Assembly (NCBI RefSeq): GCF_001856665.1
Contig: NZ_CP017782.1
Coordinates: 124,001-188,000 of the forward strand
Length of the DNA: 64,000 nucleotides
Source: Rhodobacter xanthinilyticus
GTDB taxonomy: Bacteria > Pseudomonadota > Alphaproteobacteria > Rhodobacterales > Rhodobacteraceae
Direction of reading: 5' to 3'
Below are positions 50,190 to 59,884 of this stretch, in pieces; positions within the stretch are counted from its first letter, which is position 1, and the number at the start of each line of letters is the position of its first letter. A model generated the notes under the pieces. The model worked only from the letters and a program-made list of their open reading frames with translations, was not told the DNA's origin and ran no database searches. Both the position numbers and the translations under genes were made by a program.

Positions 50190-51480
50190 CCGATCTTCCC
50201 GAGAGTGAAAAGCTCGCCGAGCGCCTTGCGAGGATGCAGCCGCAAGACCCAAAGCCGAAGCGGCGCGGGTGAACCCCTATGCGCTTTCGGCCGTCACCGC
50301 CGTGACAGGGCTCGGCGCCGGGGTTTGGTTGGCTCTTTCCGCGCCAGAAGCTCCCGCACCCGCTCCGCCGATCGCAACCGCATCGGTGAGCGATTTTCAA
50401 CAGGACGGGATCGGAACCGATGGTTTCACCATTGCGCGCCCAAAGCCCGATCTGACGATCAAGCCCGACCGCAGCGCGGAGGAGCGCCTCAAATTGGAAA
50501 TCGTGGATCTACAAGCGCAGATCGCCGCATTGAAGGCCAATCCGGTCACGGTTCCCGACGAAGCGAAGCTGCAGGAGCTCAGCGCCAAGATTGCGAAGCT
50601 CGAAGACGATGCTCGTAGCGAAGCCGCAGCGCGGGCGGAACTCGAACGAGACAACATTCGGCTTCAGACCGAGCTTGACACCGCAAAGCTGGTACAGGGC
50701 GACAGCGAGGCCGAGGCGGTGCGGGCGCGCGAGGAAGAGTTGGCGCGGCGTCGGCAAGAAGCGAAGGCCCTCAGCGCTGCGCAGATCAATTCCGACATGG
50801 TTGCATTGCGAAACGAGTCCTCTGGCGGCAGCGGCAGTGGTGCCGGCACTTCCGGTGCAACAGGGGCGGATGCTTTCCGGCGCGCGGGCGCCAAGGCTTC
50901 AGCCGCCACCCAATCTGAGGTGATCGCCAATCCCGCGCATACGATCGTTCAGGGCACGGTGATCGAGGCGGCACTTGAAACGGCGATCAACACCGATCTT
51001 GCGGGCAATGTTTCTGCTGTCGTCAGTCGCGATGTCTGGTCCTTCGACATGACGCGGGTTCTGGTACCGCGTGGCTCGAAGCTCTTTGGCCGGTACGACT
51101 CCGATGTCTCGCCGGGGCAGAGACGTGTGCTGATTGCCTGGGACCGGTTGATCACCACCGATGGCCAGACCGTCGTTCTGGCAGCCTTTGGCACAGATCG
51201 GGTTGGCCGCTCGGGCCTTTCCGGCCGAGTGCGTACCCATTTTCTTGAACGGTTCGGTTCAGCCGCGCTGATATCGGTCATTGGCGCGGTCCCTGCTCTG
51301 GCAGCCGCGAAATACGCCTCGAACGAGGTTGCCGCGGACACGGCCAAGGATGTCGGCACCGATCTAGGCAATGCTGTCGGCGACGCGATGACCGACTATC
51401 TCAACATCCCCTCGACGATCAGCGTCGATCAAGGCGCGGTGGTGATGGTGCGTGTCGATACCGATCTCGAGTTTTTCTGA
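50186..51480 (+). CDS. virB10: VirB10, apparent one-base frameshift near the N-terminus
   Basis: The natural start is ATG 50186 (MTDLPESEKLAERLARMQPQ), overlapping virB9 by ATGA. This frame stops at TGA 50270-50272 after 28 residues. A GTG at 50269 in another frame opens the rest: membrane segment YALSAVTAVTGLGAGVWLAL, a Pro-rich and coiled-coil region (residues about 70-170), then the TrbI/VirB10 beta-barrel domain (ANPAHTIVQGTVIEAALETAINTDLAGNVSAVVSRDVWS in parts; LVPRGSKLFGRYDSDV; VAADTAKDVGTDLG). One extra G in CGCGGGTGA would fuse both parts into about 431 residues. VirB10 spans both membranes as the energy sensor. Confidence 0.92.
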
Positions 51481-52466
51481 TGAGCTATCTTGATACCTAT
51501 CTGGGGCAGCTCGATGCGGCGCTCTCCGACCCGGGCGTGATGGAAATCGCGATCAACGCCGATGGCGAGATCTGGGTTGAGCGCTCGGGCTCGACACATA
51601 TGATGAGGGCGGGTCTCCCGCCCCTGCCCGCGCGCGAAGTTCGCGATCTCGCGGCGCAGATCGCGAACTCGACCTCGAATACGTTCACCGAATCCCTGCC
51701 GCTCGTTTCCGCTGCGGTGCGCTATCGCAATTTGATGCTGCGCTGCCAGATTGTCGGCAGCCCTGCGGTCTCCGGGGGCACCGTGATCGGCATCCGGGTG
51801 TTTCGGGCGCGTGACGCCGAGGGCAAGCGCGCGCCGCGCTGGTTTGAATTCCTGCGCGCGCAGGTCAAATCGCTCGAAGAGGAACGGCGCGAGATGGTTG
51901 CAAGCATTCGGAAAGATGCGCGCGCCACGGATGTGGACGCGTTCTTGCAACGGCTCGTCACCGAGCGGCTCAACATCATCGTCTCGGGCGGCACGTCCAC
52001 GGGCAAGACCGAACTCGGTCGCCGTCTGCTGTCACTCGTCCCCGAAAACGAGCGCATCGTGACCATCGAGGACTCGCTCGAGCTGTTGCCCGCCCAACCG
52101 AATGCGGTCAGCCTGATTGCGCAGCGTGATGACAGCTCGGCGCGCTCGGCCGACAAGCTCTTGCAGGCCACGCTGCGGTTGCGACCCGATCGGATCATCC
52201 TTGGCGAGTTGCGCGGATCGGAAGCTGCGACGTTCCTCGATGCGATCAACACCGGCCATTCGGGCTCGTTCACGACGCTGCACGCGCATTCCGCCCGCAA
52301 GGCGATGGACCGGCTCGCGCTTCTGGTAATGGCGCAGGGCACGCGGCTCGGGTTTGCCGAGGTGATCCGCTACCTGCAAAGCTCGATAGACGTGATCTTG
52401 CAGATGGGCCGTGACGGCGAGCGGCGCGGCATCATGGAGATGTACTTCCCAGGGCTCGACGACTGA
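51480..52466 (+). CDS. virB11: VirB11 ATPase
   Basis: 328 residues. Walker A GGTSTGKT at residues 170-177, Walker B region DRIILGELRGSEA, and the His box GHSGSFTTLHAHSARKAMDRL. It is the hexameric traffic ATPase at the base of the T4SS channel. The ATG shares a base with the virB10 stop (TGATG at 51478-51482), so it is coupled. Full length. Confidence 0.96.
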   Translation: MSYLDTYLGQLDAALSDPGVMEIAINADGEIWVERSGSTHMMRAGLPPLPAREVRDLAAQIANSTSNTFTESLPLVSAAVRYRNLMLRCQIVGSPAVSGGTVIGIRVFRARDAEGKRAPRWFEFLRAQVKSLEEERREMVASIRKDARATDVDAFLQRLVTERLNIIVSGGTSTGKTELGRRLLSLVPENERIVTIEDSLELLPAQPNAVSLIAQRDDSSARSADKLLQATLRLRPDRIILGELRGSEAATFLDAINTGHSGSFTTLHAHSARKAMDRLALLVMAQGTRLGFAEVIRYLQSSIDVILQMGRDGERRGIMEMYFPGLDD

Positions 52467-52516
52467 GGGGGCATCCTCTTCTGCGCGCCCCCCAAAAACT
52501 TCTTCCGAAGGTGATC

Positions 52517-54451
52517 ATGGACGACGATCTTGACCCAGCCGGTTCCCGGCCGAAAGAAACCTATGCGCTGCACCTGACAATGAGCGGGGCTGAGCAGAAA
52601 TTCACCGACCCGGTTGAGGCAGGCACGGCCTTTTTCCGCGCCGACCCGGCCGAGCGCCCCTACGTTTTGCATTTGGAAGACGGCAAGGCGCGGCGGATGG
52701 CTGCTACGCATTTGATCCGAGAACCGGGGGCTGAGGAGACGTTCGGAAAATCCCTTCCCGACTCGCATGCATCGGACGGGGCGTTCCGGACAGGATATTT
52801 CAACGCGATGGAAGCTTCGCTCTCTGAACGGCTTTCCAAGATCTCTTGGGATGGGCCCGATGCGGAAAACGCCGTGCGCAGCGACAGGCGTCTTGTTGCC
52901 GATCTCGAAGCCTTGGCGCGGACCGAGCCCGAAAAGGCGGCAGCTCTGTGGTCCACTGCGACCGACCTTGACCCTCCCGGCCCTACCCTGACGAACGCGG
53001 TGCAACTGGCTGCGACGGGGCGGATGACCGAGCACGAAGACGTGGCACCCACCCGCTCGCCGGAGATCCTCGCGACGGGAGAATGGGTGCGCACGGATCA
53101 GTCCGTCGATCTCCGCCCGGCCGCCATCGGGACAGAGGCTGGAATTCACACCGGCTATGAGGCGGCACTACCAACCGGGGAGAAGGAACTATCGCATTCC
53201 GCCCGCACCTTCGAGACCGCATCCGAGGCGATGAAATACGCCTATGAATTCTACGAAGGCGGCGAAGAGCGGGTGGAAGCTGCGGTTGCTCGGGACGCAG
53301 CCGTGGCGCGAGAGGCCGCGGATGGCCCGGCGGCGATCCCGAAGGGGGTCTTGATCACGCACGAGGCCCGCCCCGAATTTGCCCGCCCCGAGGCGGCGAT
53401 CTATGCGGGCAAAGACGCCCAATTGGTTGTGAGTTTCGACCGTGACACCCCCGTCACCCGGGCGATTGCGGAGCAACTCGTCGAGGATCCCGCGTTCCGA
53501 AAAGCTGTTGGGGCGCATATCTCCGATGCGACAGCCACGATCGGAACAGGGCGGTTTGTGGACGGGGAAGGATCGCGGGGCTTCCTGCCAAGCGAGTCTC
53601 TCGCCCTCATGGCCTTCGACCGCGCCGGAGAGCCCGAGGTCATCGCAAGGTTCCCCGATGACAGCCCGCTCAGCCAGACCTTGGCCAAGCATCTCTCAGA
53701 AAATCGGGTCCTCCTGCGCCATGTCGCGGATCGCGAGGCACAGGCTGAAAACTGGCAAAGCCCGGAAAAGGCGATTTCGGCCTGGGTGAAGGAGGTCGGC
53801 ACGCAGATCGACCAATTGCCCAAAGCGGAGCAAACCGACTTGCGGGCCGAGATGAAGGAAATCGCCGCCGAAGCCTCTGCCGCTTTTGGGACGGAACGCG
53901 GCCGGAGCGAAGCAGCCGTTTTGGAAAAGGCAGCACCAGATCGATCCGACGTCCGCGAGATTGCAGCGCGCCACAAACGCGACCTCGGAAAAGAAGAGGG
54001 CCGCGAGCACGCATCAGACATTACGGATCGGATTATTGAGCGGGCAGCTCGGGGAATCGAGGCCACCCGCTCCGATGCGGCGTCCCGTGAGTTGGATCCG
54101 CTTCTTTCCACCCTTCATAAAATGGCGGCGTTTCAGACTCAACAGGAACCGGTTTCGTTTCGGACGGAAGAGCAGGCAGGTGCCTTTGGTGCCGATCTGC
54201 GCGCTCGCTATGGCGAGAATGTGCTCGAGGATATTGCGCAGGGCCGGACCGAGGCCTTGGCGAAGGATTTTGCGGAACCCTCTGCGCGTGAGGCCGCCGC
54301 CAAGGCCATCCTTTTCGCGGCGAAGGAACATCCTGCGCTTGGCGTCACGGTGCAGGAGGCCGAACGCGCCGAGCGCCGTCTGGAAAGCGACCGAGCGGAC
54401 CACACCCAACCCGCCCCGATCCGCAAGCTCGAACGCGAACTGGAGTTCTGA
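52517..54451 (+). CDS. Large acidic protein between virB11 and virD4, unknown
   Basis: 644 residues from ATG 52517. No signal peptide or membrane segment. Rich in Ala, Glu and Arg. The N-terminal part reads TYALHLTMSGAEQKFTDPVEAGTAFFRADPAERPYVLHLEDGKARRMAATHLI (in parts). A similar unit (DRDTPVTRAIAEQLVEDPAFR ... SPLSQTLAKHLSENRVLLRHV) recurs around residues 305-405. The C-terminal third is a long series of charged helices ending KLERELEF. Related alanine/glutamate-rich unknowns occur beside mobilisation genes on alphaproteobacterial plasmids. It could be a mobilisation factor or a secreted substrate. The stop is 2 bases before virD4, so it is co-expressed with transfer genes. Confidence 0.75.
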   Translation: MDDDLDPAGSRPKETYALHLTMSGAEQKFTDPVEAGTAFFRADPAERPYVLHLEDGKARRMAATHLIREPGAEETFGKSLPDSHASDGAFRTGYFNAMEASLSERLSKISWDGPDAENAVRSDRRLVADLEALARTEPEKAAALWSTATDLDPPGPTLTNAVQLAATGRMTEHEDVAPTRSPEILATGEWVRTDQSVDLRPAAIGTEAGIHTGYEAALPTGEKELSHSARTFETASEAMKYAYEFYEGGEERVEAAVARDAAVAREAADGPAAIPKGVLITHEARPEFARPEAAIYAGKDAQLVVSFDRDTPVTRAIAEQLVEDPAFRKAVGAHISDATATIGTGRFVDGEGSRGFLPSESLALMAFDRAGEPEVIARFPDDSPLSQTLAKHLSENRVLLRHVADREAQAENWQSPEKAISAWVKEVGTQIDQLPKAEQTDLRAEMKEIAAEASAAFGTERGRSEAAVLEKAAPDRSDVREIAARHKRDLGKEEGREHASDITDRIIERAARGIEATRSDAASRELDPLLSTLHKMAAFQTQQEPVSFRTEEQAGAFGADLRARYGENVLEDIAQGRTEALAKDFAEPSAREAAAKAILFAAKEHPALGVTVQEAERAERRLESDRADHTQPAPIRKLERELEF

Positions 54452-54453
54452 TC

Positions 54454-56379
54454 GTGCCGCGCATTCTCCTTTTCCTGCCGCTCGGACTTTTCACGGGGTT
54501 GATCGTCGGTCTCATCGCCGGGGGCGTGGTGCTGAACCTGATCCTCGGCCGCGATCCGAATGCGACCGGCATCTTCGTGCTTCTGAGCGAATTTCCGGGC
54601 TTTGGGCGACTGCTGACCCCGCCTTGGATTGTCCCATGGCAAATCGTCGGGGGCGCCACCGTTGTCTTCGGTCTTGCTGCCGCAGTGCTGTCGCTGAGCC
54701 AACAGCTCACGGAATATGGGCAGGCAAAATTCCAGACCCGCCGGGAGATGCGCAAGAACGGTCTTTTGCAGCCGCTTGGCACAGGGCTCGTTTTCGGCAA
54801 GCTGAGGGCGCCGCGGAAGTCCGCGCCCTATGTCAGCGCGACCTTCGAGAAATTTCCGCATTGTCTTGTCGTGGCGCCAACCCGCGCCGGCAAGGGTGTG
54901 GGCTATGTGATCCCGAACACGCTTCTTTTCAACGGCTCCTGCGTGATCCTCGACGTCAAGGGCGAGATCTTCGAGGCGACTTCGCGCCACCGCAAGGCCC
55001 AGGGCGACGAGGTCTATCGTTTCTCGCCTTTCGACTTCGAACACCCGACGCATCGCTACAACCCGCTCGAGCGCGTCGCCCGCATCGAAAATCCCGAGCA
55101 ACGCTATACCGAGCTTTCAAAGATCTCGGACTATTTCCTGACCGTTTCCGACAAAGGCACGGCGGGCGATTTCCTGACCGAGGGCCGAGAGCTTTTCGTC
55201 GCGGCAGGGCTTCTGGCGATCGAGCGCAATCGCCCGACCATCGGCGAAATCAGCCGCATCCTCTTTGGTCAGGGCGCCACATCCGAGGTCTATGCCGAGC
55301 ACGCGCTTGAGGTGAAACACCCGAACGCCGCGCAGACCTTCCGCAAGTTCGCGGGCTATTCCGACCGCACGCTTTCCTCGCATGCTTCCGTTCTCGGCGG
55401 GGCGGGCATGACGCTCTGGAACAACCCGGCTGTCGATCGCGCCACGGGCGGCAACGACTTCTCCTTCGCCGATCTGCGCAAGCGGCCGATGTCGATCTAT
55501 GTCGTGGTCAATGCCGATGACATCCGCACCCTGGCACCACTGGTGCGGCTCTTCTTCGGCGAACTCATCGCCACGATGCGCGCCACGATGCCTTCCCCCA
55601 AGACCGAGCCCTGGCCCATGATGGTGCTGCTTGATGAATTCGACCAGCTTGGCCCGATGCCGATCGTCGAACAGGCCCTCAAGCAACTTGCAGGGCATGG
55701 GGCACGGGTTTCGATCATTACCCAGTCGATCCCTGGCCTCGACAACATTTACGGCGAGAATGTCCGCCTGTCGCTTGAAGCCGCCGCTGGCATGAAGCTT
55801 TATCTCGCCGCCAACGACAAGAAGACCGCCGGAGAGATTTCGGACGCGCTCGGCAAGACCACCAAACTCGCGGTCTCCGACAGCCTGTCGCGGGATCGGG
55901 ATTTCGTGCAGCGCCGCTCGGTCAGCCGCCGCATGGAGGAGCGCCCGCTTCTGACCCCGGACGAAGTGCGCCGCCTCAGCCCGGATCAGGCGATCCTGAT
56001 CCCCGAACGGCAGAACCCGCTTTTGGTCAGCCGTATCGTCTATTTCGAGGATCCGACGTTTCTGTCGCTCTTCAACGCGCAAACTGGCCCCCTGCCCTAT
56101 CCCTCGCGCGAGAGCGCCAAGGTTCTCGGGCTTGTCGAGCGCATGGAGGCGCTCGAACGTCGGCTCGCAAGTCTCGGCAAGATCGACTATCCCATTGCTC
56201 CCGAACCAGCGCCGCCCGCCGCAGTTCCGAAAACCGCAGAGAAGATTGCTTCAGGGGGAACGGGAAAAACCCAGGATATCACCGCCGAGTTCGGGCTCGA
56301 AGCTCTGACGCCATCGCAGGAAAACGCATTGGCGCGGATGGCGAAGTTTTCGAAGCGGATCTCCGAAATGACCGGGTGA
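54454..56379 (+). CDS. virD4: VirD4/TraG-type coupling protein
   Basis: 641 residues. Two N-terminal transmembrane segments (LPLGLFTGLIVGLIAGGVVLNLIL and IVGGATVVFGLAAAVLSL, in parts). Walker A APTRAGKG at residues 141-148. Further motifs are VILDVKGEIFEATS, NPLERVA, MMVLLDEFDQLG (Walker B) and VSIITQSIPGLDNIYG. It recruits the relaxase-DNA substrate or effector proteins to the channel. The C-terminal tail (EFGLEALTPSQENALARMAKF) is plasmid-specific. With virB1-B11 it completes a transfer-competent VirB/D4 set. Confidence 0.95.
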   Translation: MPRILLFLPLGLFTGLIVGLIAGGVVLNLILGRDPNATGIFVLLSEFPGFGRLLTPPWIVPWQIVGGATVVFGLAAAVLSLSQQLTEYGQAKFQTRREMRKNGLLQPLGTGLVFGKLRAPRKSAPYVSATFEKFPHCLVVAPTRAGKGVGYVIPNTLLFNGSCVILDVKGEIFEATSRHRKAQGDEVYRFSPFDFEHPTHRYNPLERVARIENPEQRYTELSKISDYFLTVSDKGTAGDFLTEGRELFVAAGLLAIERNRPTIGEISRILFGQGATSEVYAEHALEVKHPNAAQTFRKFAGYSDRTLSSHASVLGGAGMTLWNNPAVDRATGGNDFSFADLRKRPMSIYVVVNADDIRTLAPLVRLFFGELIATMRATMPSPKTEPWPMMVLLDEFDQLGPMPIVEQALKQLAGHGARVSIITQSIPGLDNIYGENVRLSLEAAAGMKLYLAANDKKTAGEISDALGKTTKLAVSDSLSRDRDFVQRRSVSRRMEERPLLTPDEVRRLSPDQAILIPERQNPLLVSRIVYFEDPTFLSLFNAQTGPLPYPSRESAKVLGLVERMEALERRLASLGKIDYPIAPEPAPPAAVPKTAEKIASGGTGKTQDITAEFGLEALTPSQENALARMAKFSKRISEMTG

Positions 56380-56439
56380 GGCTGGCGCCACACGCCGCGA
56401 TCAGGCAATCTGACAGGGTTCCTTTTGTTCAGGTTTCCG

Positions 56440-58178
56440 ATGGCGCCCGTTTCCAGATCGCGACTTGATCGGCTGATTGAAAAGGCCCTCACCTTGGATC
56501 GCCCTCCGATCCCCGGGGACTGGGTTCGTATCGGTGCCCAGGATGATCGACAGTCGCTTGAGCCGGAAGGCCTCACGTTCAGGTCGATCTGGTTCCCGTA
56601 TCTGCCAGCGTCGGGGGTGGCGCGGGTCACCGGTGGCAAGCGCCCCAACCTTGAGGTGGAGTTCTGGCTCCGCCCGATGCGCGTGACACGCCGTAACGGC
56701 GTCTATCGACCGCTCAACCTTCTCGGCCGCCTGCTGGCGCGCGAGCGGATCGGACTTTGGCTGATGGAGCGTGCGATTGCGCGCGGCAATCCCCCGCAGA
56801 CGATCCTGCGTGCCCCCAGGCTCCAAGGCGCCTTTGGTTGCTCAAGCGGCGCGAAGCCCGGGTCAGGGGCGGGTTGCGGATTGTGCGGGCTTTCGGCGGC
56901 AGATGGCCCAACTGGCTCGAGTTCCGCATTTGGCTCATGGCGCGCCGAATTGCCCGTGCGCTCTTCGCTTACCCCGAAATCCCGACCGAGGGTCTGCACG
57001 GCATTTTGATTGACCGCTGCCAGGCCATCTTGCGGTTCACCTATCACGGCAAAGAACGGGTTTTCCGCCTCGATCAGGTACGTCGCCACCACAATGACAA
57101 GATCCATCTTCTTGGCCGCCTTCTGCCCTCGGGCGAGCCCCGAACCTTCACGCTCGGGATGAATATCTTTGATATCGAGGGGTTCGGGACCGTCGGCACC
57201 GGAGAGCTTTGGGTGGAGTTGCAGGCCCTGACGAACACGGCGGCGGGGCATCATCGTATCTGGATCAACTGGTGCCGAAAGCACGATTTTCCGCTGCCAC
57301 CAGACCCCGACCGGTTCGATCGCATGGTCGAGCGTTTGCGGTCCTCGGGCGCCGATCTTCTGAATCGGCGCAGGCAAAAGGAACTCGAAGTCATCACGGC
57401 AGAGACCCTTGAGCGCCGGAGCTTCCGGCTGCGTCGTTGGTGGCTCGAGCGCAAGTTTGCCCTGAGACTCTTGCGCCACAAACACGCCTGGAGACTGCGT
57501 GACTGGTGGGGGCTTCCCCGGCCGAAGCAGGACCTGCGGTCGAAATCCGCGCGCTGGCGCGGGTTCATTTCTCAGCTCGCCGATCGGGTTGAGGCGGGCG
57601 AAACCGTCGATCCGCGCCTGCTTCTGAGCCTCGACAAACTGCGCAACGACCCGATCTTGGCGCGCCGGTTGCTGCGCGCCATGTTGCGCAATGAACTGTC
57701 GGGGATATCCACCGATGACCCCCGCAGTGCGTGGATCGAGCGGGCTCTCGCTCTCTCACCCGATAACCGCCAATGGCTTCCCGCGCGCGAGCGGCGCGCA
57801 GCAGACGATTTGCGCCTGGAGTTGCTCGACGATCTTCCGGCCGGACCGACGCGCTGGAACCGGATCCGACGTGGCGATCGTGATACAGTCCTGCTTCTGG
57901 TCCGCTCGGTCGTATGTGCAATCTACGCGCCTGAATCTCGCAGCCATGAGGCACGCGATTTCACGACCACTCAGCGGCCATTGAAAACCCCATTCCTTGC
58001 TGCGCTTTTTCTCAGTGTTGCCGAGTGGAACGGCAAAAACTGGACGCTGACGCCGCGCTCAGTTCCGAAACTTCGATGGCTGGCAGCGCTCGCGTGCGAA
58101 GAACATTGGCTCCACCCTGTCGGGTCTGCCCTCTCTCGGGGCAAGAAGAGCCCGGCCGTGAACTCCGCGCGGCCGTAG
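56440..58178 (+). CDS. Large basic protein after virD4, unknown, apparent one-base frameshift
   Basis: The first frame from ATG 56440 (MAPVSRSRLDRLIEKAL) makes sense up to ARGNPPQTILRAP. The second frame, from about 56820, continues RRLWLLKRREARVRGGLRIVRAFGG to the end. One extra C in the CCCCC run near 56815 would join them into about 580 residues. The protein is rich in Arg and Trp (EFRIWLMARRIARALF; RSFRLRRWWLERKFALRLLRH; ESRSHEARDFTTTQRPLKTPF). No signal peptide and no domain recognised. Position after virD4 suggests a transfer or substrate role, but that is inference from position only. It is probably co-transcribed with virD4 (60-base gap). Confidence 0.65.
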
Positions 58179-58232
58179 GTTCCATGATGAAATCCACGGG
58201 TTCGGTCTCCAAGTCGAATTGGGCCGCACGCA

Positions 58233-58387
58233 TTTAGGCAACGAAATTCAGCCCCGAACTGCCGTCGAATTAGGTTGCTGACAACCGTCTATCGTCAAAT
58301 GCGCTTGATGTCAGGATTTGGCCAAATTCTGTTGCCTAAGCATCTTGGCGTGTCTACCCTAGCATCAAGCAAGTTAGGCAACAGAAT
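58233..58387. promoter_or_regulatory. Repeat cluster TTAGGCAAC upstream of fic
   Basis: A perfect 14-bp inverted repeat ATTCTGTTGCCTAA (58326-58339) / TTAGGCAACAGAAT (58374-58387) with a 34-base spacer. A third related copy, TTTAGGCAACGAAATTC, starts at 58233. The last arm ends 10 bases before the fic start codon, so a bound repressor would block ribosome or polymerase access. Confidence 0.7.
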
Positions 58388-58397
58388 CGGGGCAAAA

Positions 58398-59531
58398 ATG
58401 ATCGCCAAAACCTATGATCTCGCCGATGCCGTGACCTACCACTCAGGCGAGTTTCCCCCGACCGCCCTCGACTATGAAGCCTTGCTTGGGCCTGCCGAGG
58501 ATGCCGCGGCTTCCCTCGCGCGATACGACGCCAAGATGTCGGGCATGGTCAACAGCGAACTCTTCCTCGCCCCCCTGCGTCGCCAGGACGCCGTGACCTC
58601 CTCGCGGATGGAGGGAACGATCTCGACCATCGAAGAACTCTACAGGCTCGAGGCAGAGGAGGACGCGGGCAGCACCGATCCCTACCGAGAAGCGCGCAAT
58701 GACGATGTCGAGACGTTTCTCTATTCGCGCGCGCTCCGCAATGCGAGCCAGGCCCTTGCCGAGGGGGAACCGCTCAGCGAGCACCTCATCCGCACCGCAC
58801 ATCAGCAACTTCTGTCCTTCGGTCGGGGGGCTCAGAAACACCCGGGCAGTTACAAGACCGAACAGAACTACATCGGCGACGAAAGGCGCGGCAAAATCTA
58901 CTATGTCCCGATCGCGCCCGAGCACCTCGCACCGGCGATGACGGAACTCGTGCGTTTCATGACGGAAAGCAAGCTGCGGCCTCTGATCCGGACCGCCGCG
59001 GCACATGTCGAATTCGAGGCGCTGCACCCGTTCGAAGACGGCAATGGCCGGATCGGTCGGATGCTGATTACCCTGATGCTCTGGAAGCTTGGCATTCTGG
59101 GACAGCCAAACTTCTTCGTGTCCGGCTACTTCGAGGCGCATAAGGACGAATACATCGAGAGGATGCGCGCCGTCTCCGCCAACCGTGATTGGACCGGCTG
59201 GGTCATCTTCTTTCTTCAGGCGATGCATGAGCAGGCCTGCGTCAACATCCGAACGGCGGATGCCATCTTCGGGCTGCACGGCGCCATGCGCGAACGTTTC
59301 CGGGAGGTCCTGAATTCGCAGTTCCATGATCAGGCGCTTGATTTCGTCTTCGCCAGTCCGATTTTCCGCAACGACCGGTTCGTCGATCGCTCCGGGATCC
59401 CCGCCTCCTCGGCCCGCGCCCTCTCTCGCCGCCTCGTCGAGGCTGGCTTGCTGCGGACCATCGAACCCGCCTCGGGACGCCGGGCAGCGCTCTATGCCTT
59501 CGATCCTTTGCTAGATCTCTTGAAAGTTTGA
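58398..59531 (+). CDS. Fic-family protein (AMPylase type), class II inhibitory motif
   Basis: 377 residues from ATG 58398; longer in-frame starts run through the repeat operator. The N-terminal Fic_N region contains the inhibitory motif SSRMEG (residues 68-73, Glu72) of the (S/T)xxxE(G/N) type. The Fic core motif is HPFEDGNGRIGR from His210. The C-terminal winged helix (IPASSARALSRRLVEAGLL) is likely DNA-binding. Fic proteins transfer AMP or other phosphate groups to target proteins. The N-terminal glutamate would keep it off by default. Secreted Fic effectors exist in other VirB/D4 systems, but this protein has no obvious secretion signal. Bases 59532-59884 after it hold no gene that I can support. 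Confidence 0.92.
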   Translation: MIAKTYDLADAVTYHSGEFPPTALDYEALLGPAEDAAASLARYDAKMSGMVNSELFLAPLRRQDAVTSSRMEGTISTIEELYRLEAEEDAGSTDPYREARNDDVETFLYSRALRNASQALAEGEPLSEHLIRTAHQQLLSFGRGAQKHPGSYKTEQNYIGDERRGKIYYVPIAPEHLAPAMTELVRFMTESKLRPLIRTAAAHVEFEALHPFEDGNGRIGRMLITLMLWKLGILGQPNFFVSGYFEAHKDEYIERMRAVSANRDWTGWVIFFLQAMHEQACVNIRTADAIFGLHGAMRERFREVLNSQFHDQALDFVFASPIFRNDRFVDRSGIPASSARALSRRLVEAGLLRTIEPASGRRAALYAFDPLLDLLKV

Positions 59532-59884
59532 TCCGGAGCCGACCGACGTTGAGGGCGGAAAGCCGACTTGCGGCAGTGCGGCGCGGTAAACGCAGCAAAC
59601 TGTCGGAGCAGCCGTTTGGGCGTGCCGAAGCGAAATCATACCATGGCGAAAACTACCGACTAAAATTACCGCCACCATTGAATTAAGGACTGGCGACATG
59701 CTTCAGGACAACAGTGAAGCGAAACAATAAATCTTTGACTTCAATCCCGGCATCGGGATGGCCGAAGCGGGCTCATCGATCTCGTCCGCCCGGCCACGCC
59801 ATCACGGCAGGCCTTGCATAACGCAAAAAATAAAGCTATAAATCCTCCATAACGCAATCACGCCAGAGATGATAGGGTGCAGGA

